A stretch of DNA of 49,858 nt from Gilliamella intestini (GTDB taxonomy: Bacteria > Pseudomonadota > Gammaproteobacteria > Enterobacterales > Orbaceae). Shown one piece after another: positions 1-8,381 of this stretch (its first letter is position 1; every line of letters starts with the position of its first letter). The notes below the pieces were generated by a model. It made no database searches, was not told where the DNA came from, and worked only from the letters and a program-made list of their open reading frames with translations. The stretch lies in assembly GCF_900094935.1 (NCBI RefSeq), contig NZ_FMBA01000016.1, positions 1-49,858 on the forward strand. The letters run 5' to 3'. The position numbers were made by a program, and so were the translations under genes.

Positions 1-164
1 TCGTAAGGGGTGCCAGTATAAAGGCCATAAGGCGTTTGCGAGCCATCGGTAATATAGTAGTTTTTAACGGCTTGCGCATCACTGACGTTAGAAAGCACCG
101 CATATAAAGGCATAGACGAGGTGGCGGTAATGGTGCGCCAGTTAGCTAGTGGCATATCTAACAT
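1..164 (-). CDS. DUF4123-type T6SS adaptor protein, N-terminal fragment (runs off left edge)
   Basis: Only the first 54 codons lie in the window. The minus-strand ATG at 164 is preceded by GGAG about 10 bases upstream, and an in-frame stop sits just above it, so this is a true N-terminus. The fragment contains PLYAVLSNVSDAQAV followed by YGLYTGTPY, which resembles the start of DUF4123 domains (a short hydrophobic strand ending in 'LYA', then 'LyaGTp'). DUF4123 proteins (Tap/TEC) are chaperone-adaptors that load a toxin onto a cognate VgrG, and they are normally encoded between vgrG and an effector gene. The effector would therefore lie to the left of this window. By count the fragment is about 48% G+C (78 of 164), far above the AT-rich DNA just after it, which suggests a transferred cassette. 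The family call rests on a short stretch. Confidence 0.55.
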   Translation of the reverse strand, partial: MLDMPLANWRTITATSSMPLYAVLSNVSDAQAVKNYYITDGSQTPYGLYTGTPY

Positions 165-618
165 AATATGCTTACTCCATGAAATAAAACAAAATAATAA
201 TTAACATTATGATTTATCAATATCACCAACAACATCCCCACCATAGAGCCGTTAAGAAATCGAAAATAAATGCATTTGCTTATTTAAAATACGTTATTTT
301 TGTTATTGAAACAATATTTTTGAACGATATTATTTCAATAATCTTTTTTTAGCGCTTATTGTTGTATAAATTATTTTGTTTATTTAACATCGGTATTATT
401 GTTATAATTTATTAGGTTATTGCTTAACTAACTAAATTATAAATAATTTTAATATTTATCTTTGGTGTTATTTTTTATTGTTATAAATCGAACAAAATTA
501 ATAATGAATTTTTATGGTAATGTTTGTTTTATTACGTTAGGATTATCTTATTTATGTAATAGAATGTAAAGTATTAGAAAAAATTTTGTCATCTATTCAA
601 ATAAGGGCAAATAACATC
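165..618. other. AT-rich divergent intergenic region
   Basis: No gene was found here. The stretch separates the minus-strand DUF4123 gene from the plus-strand lipoprotein gene and is extremely AT-rich, so it presumably carries both promoters; no convincing -35/-10 pair could be singled out. It contains one notable hairpin, listed separately (303-348). A longer reading of the lipoprotein gene would begin at a TTG at 586. Confidence 0.5.
303..348 (+). terminator. Hairpin plus T-run, terminator-like, without an upstream gene
   Basis: The arms at 303-317 and 327-341 pair over 15 bases with one mismatch around a 9-base loop, and a run of seven T follows at 343-349. The shape is that of a plus-strand intrinsic terminator, but the stem is almost all A-T and no plus-strand gene lies upstream of it in the window. 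Confidence 0.35.
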
Positions 619-1386
619 ATGCAAAAAATAGCCAAATTAGTAAATTTTATAATTATTTCATTTTTAAGCTTTTTCTTGATAAATTGTTCATCCTCTCAAA
701 TGGTAAAAAATCCAGCTTATAGCGCAGCAAAAGTGGCTAAAGTACAGTTAACAGATAAAGATATTTTTGATGAAGAGTTGGATAAAGAGATTACGGATTA
801 TGACATTCAAGAGGCCGCTTATTTGGCTAAAAAAGGATTCCATGTTCCTCTTAAATCTTCTATTATTCTTGTGCAGTCTGGGGAAAGTGTACCAGATGCC
901 ACAATGCAGTTAGAAATGTCAAAGTACTATCAGGTTTCGGTTTATAATGGTTTTCCAAAAACAAAAACATTATCAAACCGCCGAAAAAGCAAAGATTCAG
1001 ATCATGTCATTTATAATAATTACATGAAACAACTGCGTCTTATCGCTGCCAAAGGAGGTCAACGCACCATTGTTGTTTATTGGGGAGAGCTTGAAAACGG
1101 TGTTCTTGACGAAAAAACAAACATTGTAAATTGGCGTTTGTATTCTGGTGGTAAATTACCGAGTAATACCAAATCATTACGTTATTTACTAAAATTTACA
1201 TTAGTTGATGTTGTAACTGGTAATTGGTCAACATATTCACCTATTAATGTTGAGGTAGATTATATTCCTCCTAAGTTCCGTAATAATGTAACGGATATAG
1301 CTCAGATTGATCAACTTATCCATAAATCATATGCTAACGCAGCTTTATTATTAGCTGAAAGATATAAAGGTAAATCAGTAAAATAA
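619..1386 (+). CDS. Putative lipoprotein of unknown function beside orphan tssF-vgrG
   Basis: A protein of 255 residues with a lipoprotein signal peptide: MQK, a hydrophobic segment of about 15 residues, then the lipobox L-I-N-C with Cys at about residue 23 and a Ser-rich +2 region. It is probably anchored to the outer membrane. An 11-codon longer form from a TTG at 586 is possible, but the ATG at 619 places the signal peptide correctly and has AAGGG about 12 bases upstream. The mature part contains a stretch around VVYWGELENG and a later LVDVVTGNWSTYSP that I vaguely associate with uncharacterised enterobacterial lipoproteins; no function can be given. It precedes an orphan tssF and a vgrG on the same strand with 155 bases between, so co-transcription is plausible. 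It is not recognisably a TssJ, which is encoded in the main cluster. Confidence 0.6.
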   Translation: MQKIAKLVNFIIISFLSFFLINCSSSQMVKNPAYSAAKVAKVQLTDKDIFDEELDKEITDYDIQEAAYLAKKGFHVPLKSSIILVQSGESVPDATMQLEMSKYYQVSVYNGFPKTKTLSNRRKSKDSDHVIYNNYMKQLRLIAAKGGQRTIVVYWGELENGVLDEKTNIVNWRLYSGGKLPSNTKSLRYLLKFTLVDVVTGNWSTYSPINVEVDYIPPKFRNNVTDIAQIDQLIHKSYANAALLLAERYKGKSVK

Positions 1387-1441
1387 CTTTCTTTAAATCA
1401 AATAACTATTTATCTTTTGTAATATAATTAATTGTGGTTTT

Positions 1442-1451
1442 ATGTTAACAT
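1442..1451. promoter_or_regulatory. Short palindrome upstream of orphan tssF
   Basis: ATGTTAACAT is a perfect 10-base palindrome. It sits in the AT-rich gap before tssF-vgrG, inside a looser dyad TATGTTA/TAACATA (1441-1447 and 1455-1461). It could be a regulator site, but the DNA is so AT-rich that chance is a real alternative. Confidence 0.2.
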
Positions 1452-1541
1452 CAATAACATAATTATATATAAATAACACTTAAAGATGTTAACTGTATTT
1501 GAAATGTCTTAGTTAATCTAAGTCAAAAGGGTTTGAAGGGA

Positions 1542-3308
1542 ATGGAGTTAAAAGATTTTTATCAAGATGAAATTTCATACATTAAACTATTAGCTCGTCA
1601 TTTTGCTGAAAAACATCCTGAGTTAGATGCATTTTTTTCAGCATCAACTGACGATGCTGATGTTGAACGAATATTAGAAGGTAATGCTCTTTTAATTGCG
1701 CGTTTGCGCCAGAAAATTGATGATGCTTTTCCTGAAATAACCCATGCCTTACTTGATGAAGTTTGGTCAACGCCAATTAATCCTATTCCTGCAACAACGG
1801 TTTTTGAGTTTATTCCAGAAAGAAATGGTGAGATAATTTATATTCCTCCTGAAATACATGTACAAAGTTCGAAAAATCCAGGAACTAAGGACCATTATAT
1901 TTTTCAAACAAGACGAGATGTTAGAATATTACCACTACAAATCATTAATCGTAAAATTGTACATAGTAATAAAGGCTCTCAGCTTACTTTAACGTTTGAA
2001 TGGTATGGCAATTCAAATCAAATTGATTGGGAGTTTAAATTATTACCGCTATTTTTAGGGGAAAATAAACAGACAGCCGGATTATTATTGTTATGGTTTT
2101 CACATTATTTAGAAAATATCCAAATTAGAGTGGCAGGAGAGGAATATTCGTGCTCCAACAACTTGGTTAATATTAAACCCTCTACGGAAGAAAATTTACT
2201 TTTACCATGTAATGGTTCTCCTTATTGGCGTTTGCAACTATTGCAAGAATATCTCTATACCGATCATGTTAATGATTTTATTGAATTAGATATTAGTTAT
2301 ATAAAACCATACATTCTTCAAGGTGAGAATGCCTGTTTTGATGTGGTTTTTGATTTTAACCAAGCATTTCCTTTCGACAATCTTATTGATGAGCATGTGT
2401 TTCGTTTATATTGCGTGCCTGCAATTAATAAATTTTCAACAGTAAGTTATCCTATTTCCTTTGATAGCGCACAAAGAACCCCAACAGGCTTTGTTATTAA
2501 ACCAACCAATCCTTTGCATGAAATTTATCGTATTTTGAGAGTCTATTCACCAGCAGAGGCACATCGATTAGGTCGTGGAGTCTCCATTGAATATAAACCG
2601 ATTACTAAATTTTCTCCTACACGGTTTACATTTAATGACGCTGATATTTTTTATAAAATAGAGCGAGAACATGATGTTATTGGTAATGTCATTTATAAAC
2701 TCTCTTTTTTTGATCACCAAGGTAAACCTACTGATGTGACCGATATAAATTATTTTATTTGTGAGCTTGAGTGTATTAATCGTCAAGAAATTACAGGGCT
2801 GAACATAAATGAAATTTCAACATCCACAGGCGAGGTACCGAGTGGTGTTGCATTTACCAATATTACTAAAGTCAGTAAGCCTTTTTTACCTATAATATCA
2901 AGCCATGTCCATTGGCCATTAATTTCACACTTATCATTAAGCCCTATTTTTTTAAATGATATTAATGTTATTCGTCAAGTAGTACAAGATTTTGATATTC
3001 ATAGTAAGTCTAATCGTCCTGCTCATAATCGTTTAAAACAATTTTTACTTGGTATAGAAAATGTAATAAGTCATCCTGTTGACAGACTTGTTAATGGATT
3101 ACCTTTAAGAGGTGTTCAACTAGAATTTTATTTAGATCCTGATTTTTACCCAGATAAAGGAGAAATGTTTAGGTTAGGATCGTTACTAGGAAATTTTTTT
3201 GCTTATTGTATTACTAATAATAGCTTTTTATTAACTAAAATAATCAATACACAAACTAAAGAATGTTGGACATTACCCCAAATTAGTGGCAGTAAAAAAC
3301 AAATATAG
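1542..3308 (+). CDS. tssF: T6SS baseplate protein TssF (VasA/ImpG), second orphan copy
   Basis: A 588-residue TssF-family protein. Its N-terminus MELKDFYQDEISYIKLLARHF followed by ADVERILEGNALL is the typical TssF opening, and it has the family's usual length. TssF forms the wedge of the T6SS baseplate with TssE, TssG and TssK. I chose the ATG at 1542 because AAAGGG lies 10 bases upstream; a TTG at 1533 would add three residues. The main cluster in this window carries its own tssF (21486-23237), and the two proteins clearly differ: the motif region is DADVERILEG here and DPDVERLIEG there, with little identity elsewhere by eye. This copy lies 9 bases before vgrG and so is linked to the tip protein rather than to tssE/tssG. 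It could be an alternative baseplate subunit or a non-functional paralogue; the reading frame is intact. Confidence 0.85.
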   Translation: MELKDFYQDEISYIKLLARHFAEKHPELDAFFSASTDDADVERILEGNALLIARLRQKIDDAFPEITHALLDEVWSTPINPIPATTVFEFIPERNGEIIYIPPEIHVQSSKNPGTKDHYIFQTRRDVRILPLQIINRKIVHSNKGSQLTLTFEWYGNSNQIDWEFKLLPLFLGENKQTAGLLLLWFSHYLENIQIRVAGEEYSCSNNLVNIKPSTEENLLLPCNGSPYWRLQLLQEYLYTDHVNDFIELDISYIKPYILQGENACFDVVFDFNQAFPFDNLIDEHVFRLYCVPAINKFSTVSYPISFDSAQRTPTGFVIKPTNPLHEIYRILRVYSPAEAHRLGRGVSIEYKPITKFSPTRFTFNDADIFYKIEREHDVIGNVIYKLSFFDHQGKPTDVTDINYFICELECINRQEITGLNINEISTSTGEVPSGVAFTNITKVSKPFLPIISSHVHWPLISHLSLSPIFLNDINVIRQVVQDFDIHSKSNRPAHNRLKQFLLGIENVISHPVDRLVNGLPLRGVQLEFYLDPDFYPDKGEMFRLGSLLGNFFAYCITNNSFLLTKIINTQTKECWTLPQISGSKKQI

Positions 3309-3317
3309 GAATTAGCT

Positions 3318-5693
3318 ATGAATAATAATGGGCTTCATTTTACGTGCAAAGTTGGTGAGCTTTCTGATGATACTTTTTCAGTGTATAAATTTACCCATGA
3401 AGAGGCACTATCAGAGCTATTTACACTTACTCTATATGTCGCAACCAAAGAACCATTATCCGATCTGAGTAGTTTAATTTTACAGCAGGTAACATTTAAA
3501 GTTAATGCCAGTGGTGAAGAACAACGAACCATTTCTGGCTTGATAGAAACTATTGAACAGGGAAAGTCTGGGTTCAGACGTACTCATTATAAAATTGTAG
3601 TGCGACCTTCAGCATGGTTACTTACGCTACGCAAAGATAGTCGTATTTTTCATTTTAAAAGTATTCCTGAAATTATAGAAAGTATGTTTTTATATCATAA
3701 TATTCAATTTGATAGTCAACTTAATGACGAACATCTAATTCGGGAATATGTAACACAAAAACGAGAAACAGATTATCAATTTTTTGAACGTATCGCCGCA
3801 GAAGAAGGAATAACTTTTTGGTTTGAGCAAATTGATGATAAAAATCAGAAACTGTTTTATTCAGATAGTCGGTTAGGGCAAAAATCAGGTGCCAGTTTGA
3901 TCTATAATACGCATCCTCAAACGGCCGAAACGGGTGATTTGATGAGTGATTTAACCTTTTCGGTAACCATGAAACCAAATATGGCGATTCATAAAGATAG
4001 AAATTACACAAAACCAGCTTATGAATTAATGCATCAGTCATCGACTCAACAAGGTAATGAGCATTTTGCTTTTTTTGAAAGTTATGGACGCTTTGAAGAT
4101 GATAAACCTGGAAAAAACTTTACGCAATATCGTTTAGATGCACTACAGGCTGAATCTGAATTAGGGTGTGCAACAACAAATTGTATAAAATTGATGCCAG
4201 GGACAATTTTTACGTTAAGTGAACATTCAGATAATAAATTAAACGCCAAATGGCAAGTTGTTAGGGTTAATCATCAAGGTTATTGTCCTCAAGCATTAGA
4301 AGAAGAAGCTGATGGTGGTGTAACAGTTGTCAGTAATCACATTGAATTTATTTCAGCTGAAAAAGAGTGGCGACCTGCTTATATTCATAAACCAGTCCCT
4401 GATGCCAATGAAATAGCCGAAGTTGTTGGTCCTGCTGGCGAAGAAATACATACGAATGAATATGGATGTGTTAAAGTTCATTTTCACTGGAATCGTTATG
4501 ATCCCGCTGATGATAAAGCTTCTGCTTGGGTAAGAACAGCCAATCAATGGGCTGGCAATGGTTTTGGTAGTGTTACATTACCGCGTATAGGTCAAGAAGT
4601 GATAATTACCTATATTGATGGCGATATTGATCGCCCTATTATTAGTGGTCGATATTATAATGCTCTTAATAAACCACCTTATAAATTGCCTACCCATAAA
4701 ACCAAAATGGTTTGGCGCTCTAAGTCACATAAAGCAGAAGGTTATAACGAAATTTCATTTGAAGATGAAAGTGGTCAAGAGGAGATTTTCATTCATGGGC
4801 AGAAGGATTTTAATGCCCTTATCAATAATAATACAACATGGGATATTCGTAATGATCATAAAAGCAAAATAGCCAATAATAGCACTATTGAAATCATTGG
4901 TAATAGTGATGTTTCAGTCAAAGGAGAAACTCGGATAAAACGTGAGTCGAGTAAATCAGAAAAAATTAGCAATGAATTTCATCTCAAAGTTGGCACAGAT
5001 TACGTAATTAATTCTGGTAGTGAAATATCAGCTAAGGCAAACTCAAAAATAACATTAGATGCTGGGACAGAACTAACCATTAAAGCTGGTGGGCAATTTA
5101 TTGTATTAAAACCATCAGGTATATTTACTTCTTCTCCATTTAATATTGGAGCTGGTTCTCCTGGTAAAGGCAAAAAACTTAATTTAAAAATTCCAGGATT
5201 TATCGCTACTTTAGTTGCTCCTAGTCTTGTTCAGCAAGGAACAATTAAAAAAAATGCACCTTTTTGCGAAGAATGTGAAAAATGTAAACAAGGTCAATGT
5301 GATATAGGTGTTACACCATCAGATATGCCTGATAATTCAGCAAAAGTACAAAATATAATTTCGGGGGGTGGGTTTGCTGGTGGTTTAAGTAATCCTAATA
5401 TGATAATGAATGGTGGATTTACTGGTGGCACAATGCCAAATATGGATATATTTGATAAAACATCAATATTAAATAATATAGTCAATAAACTTGGATTCAA
5501 TAATCAATTCCAATTTTTATCAGGAGCATTTGATAGTGCATCACAACTTAGTAATAATATAAAAAATGTTGAACAAATGCTTAAAATGCCACAAGGTATC
5601 AATGGAGTAGCTAAGAATATACTTGGTAATGCATCTACACCAATGAGTTCATCTGGAACTAATTATAATGATATGTTAAAAAAAACATTCTGA
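3318..5693 (+). CDS. vgrG: T6SS spike protein VgrG (TssI) with Cys-rich C-terminal tail
   Basis: A 791-residue VgrG. The first roughly 370 residues match the gp27-like base (FTHEEALSELFTLTLYV; VTQKRETDYQFFERIAAEEG). An OB-fold gp5-like domain follows at about 374-450 (GEEIHTNEYGCVKVHFHWNR, LPRIGQEVIITYIDGDIDRP), then the repetitive beta-needle with N/S/T-rich repeats to about 620. Beyond the needle is an extension of roughly 150 residues with no recognised toxin domain. It begins with a Cys cluster (C650, C653, C656, C661) and continues as a Gly/Asn/Met-rich region. VgrG trimers cap the Hcp tube and carry effectors. The gene follows orphan tssF by 9 bases and is convergent with a PAAR gene. 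The Cys pattern could bind a metal ion or seat a partner; that is inference. Confidence 0.93.
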   Translation: MNNNGLHFTCKVGELSDDTFSVYKFTHEEALSELFTLTLYVATKEPLSDLSSLILQQVTFKVNASGEEQRTISGLIETIEQGKSGFRRTHYKIVVRPSAWLLTLRKDSRIFHFKSIPEIIESMFLYHNIQFDSQLNDEHLIREYVTQKRETDYQFFERIAAEEGITFWFEQIDDKNQKLFYSDSRLGQKSGASLIYNTHPQTAETGDLMSDLTFSVTMKPNMAIHKDRNYTKPAYELMHQSSTQQGNEHFAFFESYGRFEDDKPGKNFTQYRLDALQAESELGCATTNCIKLMPGTIFTLSEHSDNKLNAKWQVVRVNHQGYCPQALEEEADGGVTVVSNHIEFISAEKEWRPAYIHKPVPDANEIAEVVGPAGEEIHTNEYGCVKVHFHWNRYDPADDKASAWVRTANQWAGNGFGSVTLPRIGQEVIITYIDGDIDRPIISGRYYNALNKPPYKLPTHKTKMVWRSKSHKAEGYNEISFEDESGQEEIFIHGQKDFNALINNNTTWDIRNDHKSKIANNSTIEIIGNSDVSVKGETRIKRESSKSEKISNEFHLKVGTDYVINSGSEISAKANSKITLDAGTELTIKAGGQFIVLKPSGIFTSSPFNIGAGSPGKGKKLNLKIPGFIATLVAPSLVQQGTIKKNAPFCEECEKCKQGQCDIGVTPSDMPDNSAKVQNIISGGGFAGGLSNPNMIMNGGFTGGTMPNMDIFDKTSILNNIVNKLGFNNQFQFLSGAFDSASQLSNNIKNVEQMLKMPQGINGVAKNILGNASTPMSSSGTNYNDMLKKTF

Positions 5694-5847
5694 TATGATT
5701 GATATGAACTAAATTATTACTAAATAATGTACAATAATTAGCAAACTGAATAAAACTATTTTCTTTATTTAATATTGATTAGTATTTATATAGATATCAT
5801 CATTTGTTTGAAAATACATTTGCTAAAATAAAACTTTATCAAAATAT

Positions 5848-5882
5848 GGCAATAACTTACGTTAAATTGGTAAGAGATTGCC
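5848..5882. terminator. Hairpin between convergent vgrG and PAAR genes
   Basis: The arms 5848-5860 and 5870-5882 pair in 11 of 13 positions around a 9-base loop. The location between converging genes suggests a shared terminator, although the T-tracts on both sides are weak. Confidence 0.45.
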
Positions 5883-5898
5883 CTAATTAAATAATATT

Positions 5899-6162
5899 TT
5901 ACCCTACACTAACATCACTTGTGGTTGAAATTAATGTGCAACCACAAGCGCTTTTATGACCATCTAAGGCGACAGGTTTTCCTTCATCTTTAAAATTAGC
6001 TTCGCCTTCAACTATAGGATTATTACCGTGTTCTGGTATAGGACATGACACCAAATCACCAACACGAGCGACAGGTTTTCCTTGTATTATAGTTTTTGTT
6101 GATGCCGTTATGACTCTTCCACCATGACTTGTTGGATCGCCAAGTCGAATTACTCCGCGCAT
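5899..6162 (-). CDS. PAAR-repeat T6SS spike tip protein
   Basis: An 87-residue stand-alone PAAR protein. It starts MRGVIRLGDPTSHGG and contains GKPVARVGDLVSCP and a C-terminal HKSACGC, the standard PAAR layout. Likely zinc ligands are among H13, C40, H45, H69, C73 and C75. PAAR proteins sharpen the VgrG trimer and can carry effectors; this one has no toxin extension. A strong ribosome binding site (AAGGGGGGA) lies just upstream of the ATG. It is encoded opposite to vgrG and hcp and shares a divergent promoter region with hcp, so it is probably regulated separately from vgrG. Confidence 0.92.
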   Translation of the reverse strand: MRGVIRLGDPTSHGGRVITASTKTIIQGKPVARVGDLVSCPIPEHGNNPIVEGEANFKDEGKPVALDGHKSACGCTLISTTSDVSVG

Positions 6163-6358
6163 AGTTTCCCCCCTTAAAGTAAGATATTGTTACACATGAT
6201 TACTATATGAAAAAAATAAGATATACTAATTTATTTATTTTTTATAAATTTTTTGATCCATTTTATTATAAATAATGTAAAATAGATAACATAAATAATA
6301 TAAGCACATTATTTAAATTATTCTTATAACTAAATTCATTATAAAAAAGGGGATTATT

Positions 6359-6877
6359 ATGCCAACTCCATGTTATATTTCTATTGAAGGGAAAACACAA
6401 GGAAACATCACTGCTGGTGCTTTTACTGCTGAATCAGTGGGGAATATCTATGTTAATGGTCATGAAGATGAGATGTTAGTACAAGAGTTTTTACATAATG
6501 TTACTGTACCTACTGATCCTCAATCAGGACAACCATCTGGTCAACGTGCTCACAAGCCATTCCAATTTGTTGTTGCTTTAAATAAAGCTGTTCCTTTGCT
6601 TTATAATGCGCTAGCATCTGGCGAGATGCTACCAAAAGTACAATTAAAATGGTATAGAACTTCTATAGAAGGCAAGCAAGAACACTTTTTTACTACCACA
6701 CTTGAAGATGCAACTATTGTAGATATGGATTTACATATGCCTCATTGTCAATCACCAAGTGATAAAGAGTATACTCAATTATTAAAAGTATCTTTGGCTT
6801 ACCGCAAAATTATTTGGGAACATACTGTTGCTGGTACATCTGGATCTGATGATTGGAGAGCTCCAATAGAATCCTAA
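6359..6877 (+). CDS. hcp: T6SS tube protein Hcp (TssD)
   Basis: A 172-residue Hcp, the usual length. It opens with MPTPCYISIEGKTQGNITAG and contains HKPFQFVVALNKAVPLLYNAL and LKWYRTSIEGKQEHFF, all typical of the family. Hexamers stack into the inner tube that is expelled by sheath contraction, and some effectors travel inside it. The gene stands alone with an AAGGGG ribosome binding site and its own terminator, and lies divergent from PAAR and convergent with the main cluster. A single-gene unit fits the high dose of Hcp that T6SS needs. There is no C-terminal extension, so it is a structural rather than an effector-fused Hcp. Confidence 0.95.
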   Translation: MPTPCYISIEGKTQGNITAGAFTAESVGNIYVNGHEDEMLVQEFLHNVTVPTDPQSGQPSGQRAHKPFQFVVALNKAVPLLYNALASGEMLPKVQLKWYRTSIEGKQEHFFTTTLEDATIVDMDLHMPHCQSPSDKEYTQLLKVSLAYRKIIWEHTVAGTSGSDDWRAPIES

Positions 6878-6894
6878 TTAACTTAACTTAAATT

Positions 6895-6951
6895 AAAGGT
6901 TAAAAGTGAAATTTGGCTTTTAACCTTTATCAATAAGACTTTTTTAAGTCT
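6895..6951. terminator. Bidirectional terminator between hcp and the T6SS core operon
   Basis: A perfect 12-bp stem (6895-6906 with 6917-6928) has a 10-base loop. A second small dyad, AGACTT-TTTT-AAGTCT, follows at 6936-6951. It lies between the converging hcp (+) and vasL-like gene (-) and can serve both. Confidence 0.75.
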
Positions 6952-6964
6952 CGTAATTATTATT

Positions 6965-8329
6965 TTAATTATCCTTATCGGTTTGGTAGTATCTAGTCAT
7001 AATGGCTTTCAGTTTTCGATTAAGTTTTTGTTTAAGTTCAGTTGTGACCTCTTTTCCATTTTGCTGAAGCTCTTCAATTTGACGTAGCACTTCTTCAATA
7101 GGAGGCTCACTATCTAGTTCTTTTTGAATATTATCGAGCATTGTACGTAATTGATTAATTGTAATATAGCGATCTTCTGATATTGCATTATCTACTTTAT
7201 TTATTAAGCTTTGTAATTGCATTTTCGCATTATGATAGTTTAAGGTGTTAATTTTATAAGCAACATTAGCTTGCAATTGATTCTGCCAATAATTATCCAA
7301 CTGCTTATATTTTTCCTCTTCTGGCCATAGCCGTTGAACATTTTTCAATAAATTATTGATATAATAATAAGAACTAATAGGCGATAATGATGAAATATCA
7401 TGAATTTGTTTTTCATAATGTGTCAATATAAAGGAGCGTGTTTTTTCATTATTGATCAAAGAAATATTTGGTTGTTTAGATGAATCCCTATCAAACCAAG
7501 ACAAATTTGGCCCCATTAAATCTAACATTTGTGCATGTTGGCAATTAAAAAATTCCATTACACAAAAACTACAAACAGAAGCTAAAATAACGCCAAACGC
7601 AAAACTCCACCATGAAAATCGCTTTTTACTATGATATTCTAATGATATAGTCGATACATTTGGGGATATTTCTGTTATTTTATTTGTTTGGTATTGATCT
7701 TGTTCTATATCTTTATCAGATAAATCTTGCCTATTAGAAGTTTCCGGAAGATAAAGTAGTATTTTTTTGATTGATTTTTTTGGTTCTTTTTTCGGAAAAA
7801 TGATATGTTTTTTTTCTAAAATTTTTATTTTATTTTCTATATAAAATAACAGGTTATCAATTAGAGGGGATTTTTCAAATGGTACTTGATATAATTTATC
7901 TATTACTTTTTGAAGAGCATCGCAAGCACGTTGCAATAAGGCTATATCTTTGATAGTGAAGTCTTGTTGGCGAATCAAAGAACCGAGCCGGGAATTAAAC
8001 CAATTTAATGCATCTACTCGAAAAACAGGGTTAGTAGGCCATAATTCTTCCCATTGATAACAAATAAGTGATTTAAGAAGTTCACAACCTTCAACAAAGC
8101 CGCTCAAACCATAACGGTGGTATCTTGCAAGGGTATAATAACTAATCGATAATAAATCAATTCCATTTTTTTCAAAAAGTATCAGAGCATTATTTTCTAT
8201 CAATGCCCAATCAATAATTGGATGTTTAGGATGACTTAATTTATTAATTTCTGATTTTATAGTTTCGAACTCATCAAAATGAGAGGGATCTTTTCCCATT
8301 TTAATAATGTGAATATTATTTTGTTCCAT
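6965..8329 (-). CDS. vasL: VasL/TagA-type TssA-like T6SS protein, membrane-anchored
   Basis: A 454-residue protein. Residues about 20-150 resemble the ImpA N-terminal domain (YYTLARYHRYGLSGFVEGCELL, YQWEELWPTNPVFRVDALNWFNSRL). One transmembrane segment lies at about 240-261 (WWSFAFGVILASVCSFCVMEFF) and a helical C-terminal part follows. This architecture and its position after tssM match VasL of the Vibrio cholerae cluster. Its homologue TagA caps the distal end of the growing sheath at the opposite membrane. It is the last gene of the core operon, 52 bases after tssM, and is followed by a strong terminator. A canonical TssA-like gene (11911-13323) lies upstream, so this is the second ImpA_N protein of the system. 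Confidence 0.8.
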   Translation of the reverse strand: MEQNNIHIIKMGKDPSHFDEFETIKSEINKLSHPKHPIIDWALIENNALILFEKNGIDLLSISYYTLARYHRYGLSGFVEGCELLKSLICYQWEELWPTNPVFRVDALNWFNSRLGSLIRQQDFTIKDIALLQRACDALQKVIDKLYQVPFEKSPLIDNLLFYIENKIKILEKKHIIFPKKEPKKSIKKILLYLPETSNRQDLSDKDIEQDQYQTNKITEISPNVSTISLEYHSKKRFSWWSFAFGVILASVCSFCVMEFFNCQHAQMLDLMGPNLSWFDRDSSKQPNISLINNEKTRSFILTHYEKQIHDISSLSPISSYYYINNLLKNVQRLWPEEEKYKQLDNYWQNQLQANVAYKINTLNYHNAKMQLQSLINKVDNAISEDRYITINQLRTMLDNIQKELDSEPPIEEVLRQIEELQQNGKEVTTELKQKLNRKLKAIMTRYYQTDKDN

Positions 8330-8381
8330 CGCACAATCTCAATAAACAGATCCATAATAAAATTAGGATCTGTGTCATTTT

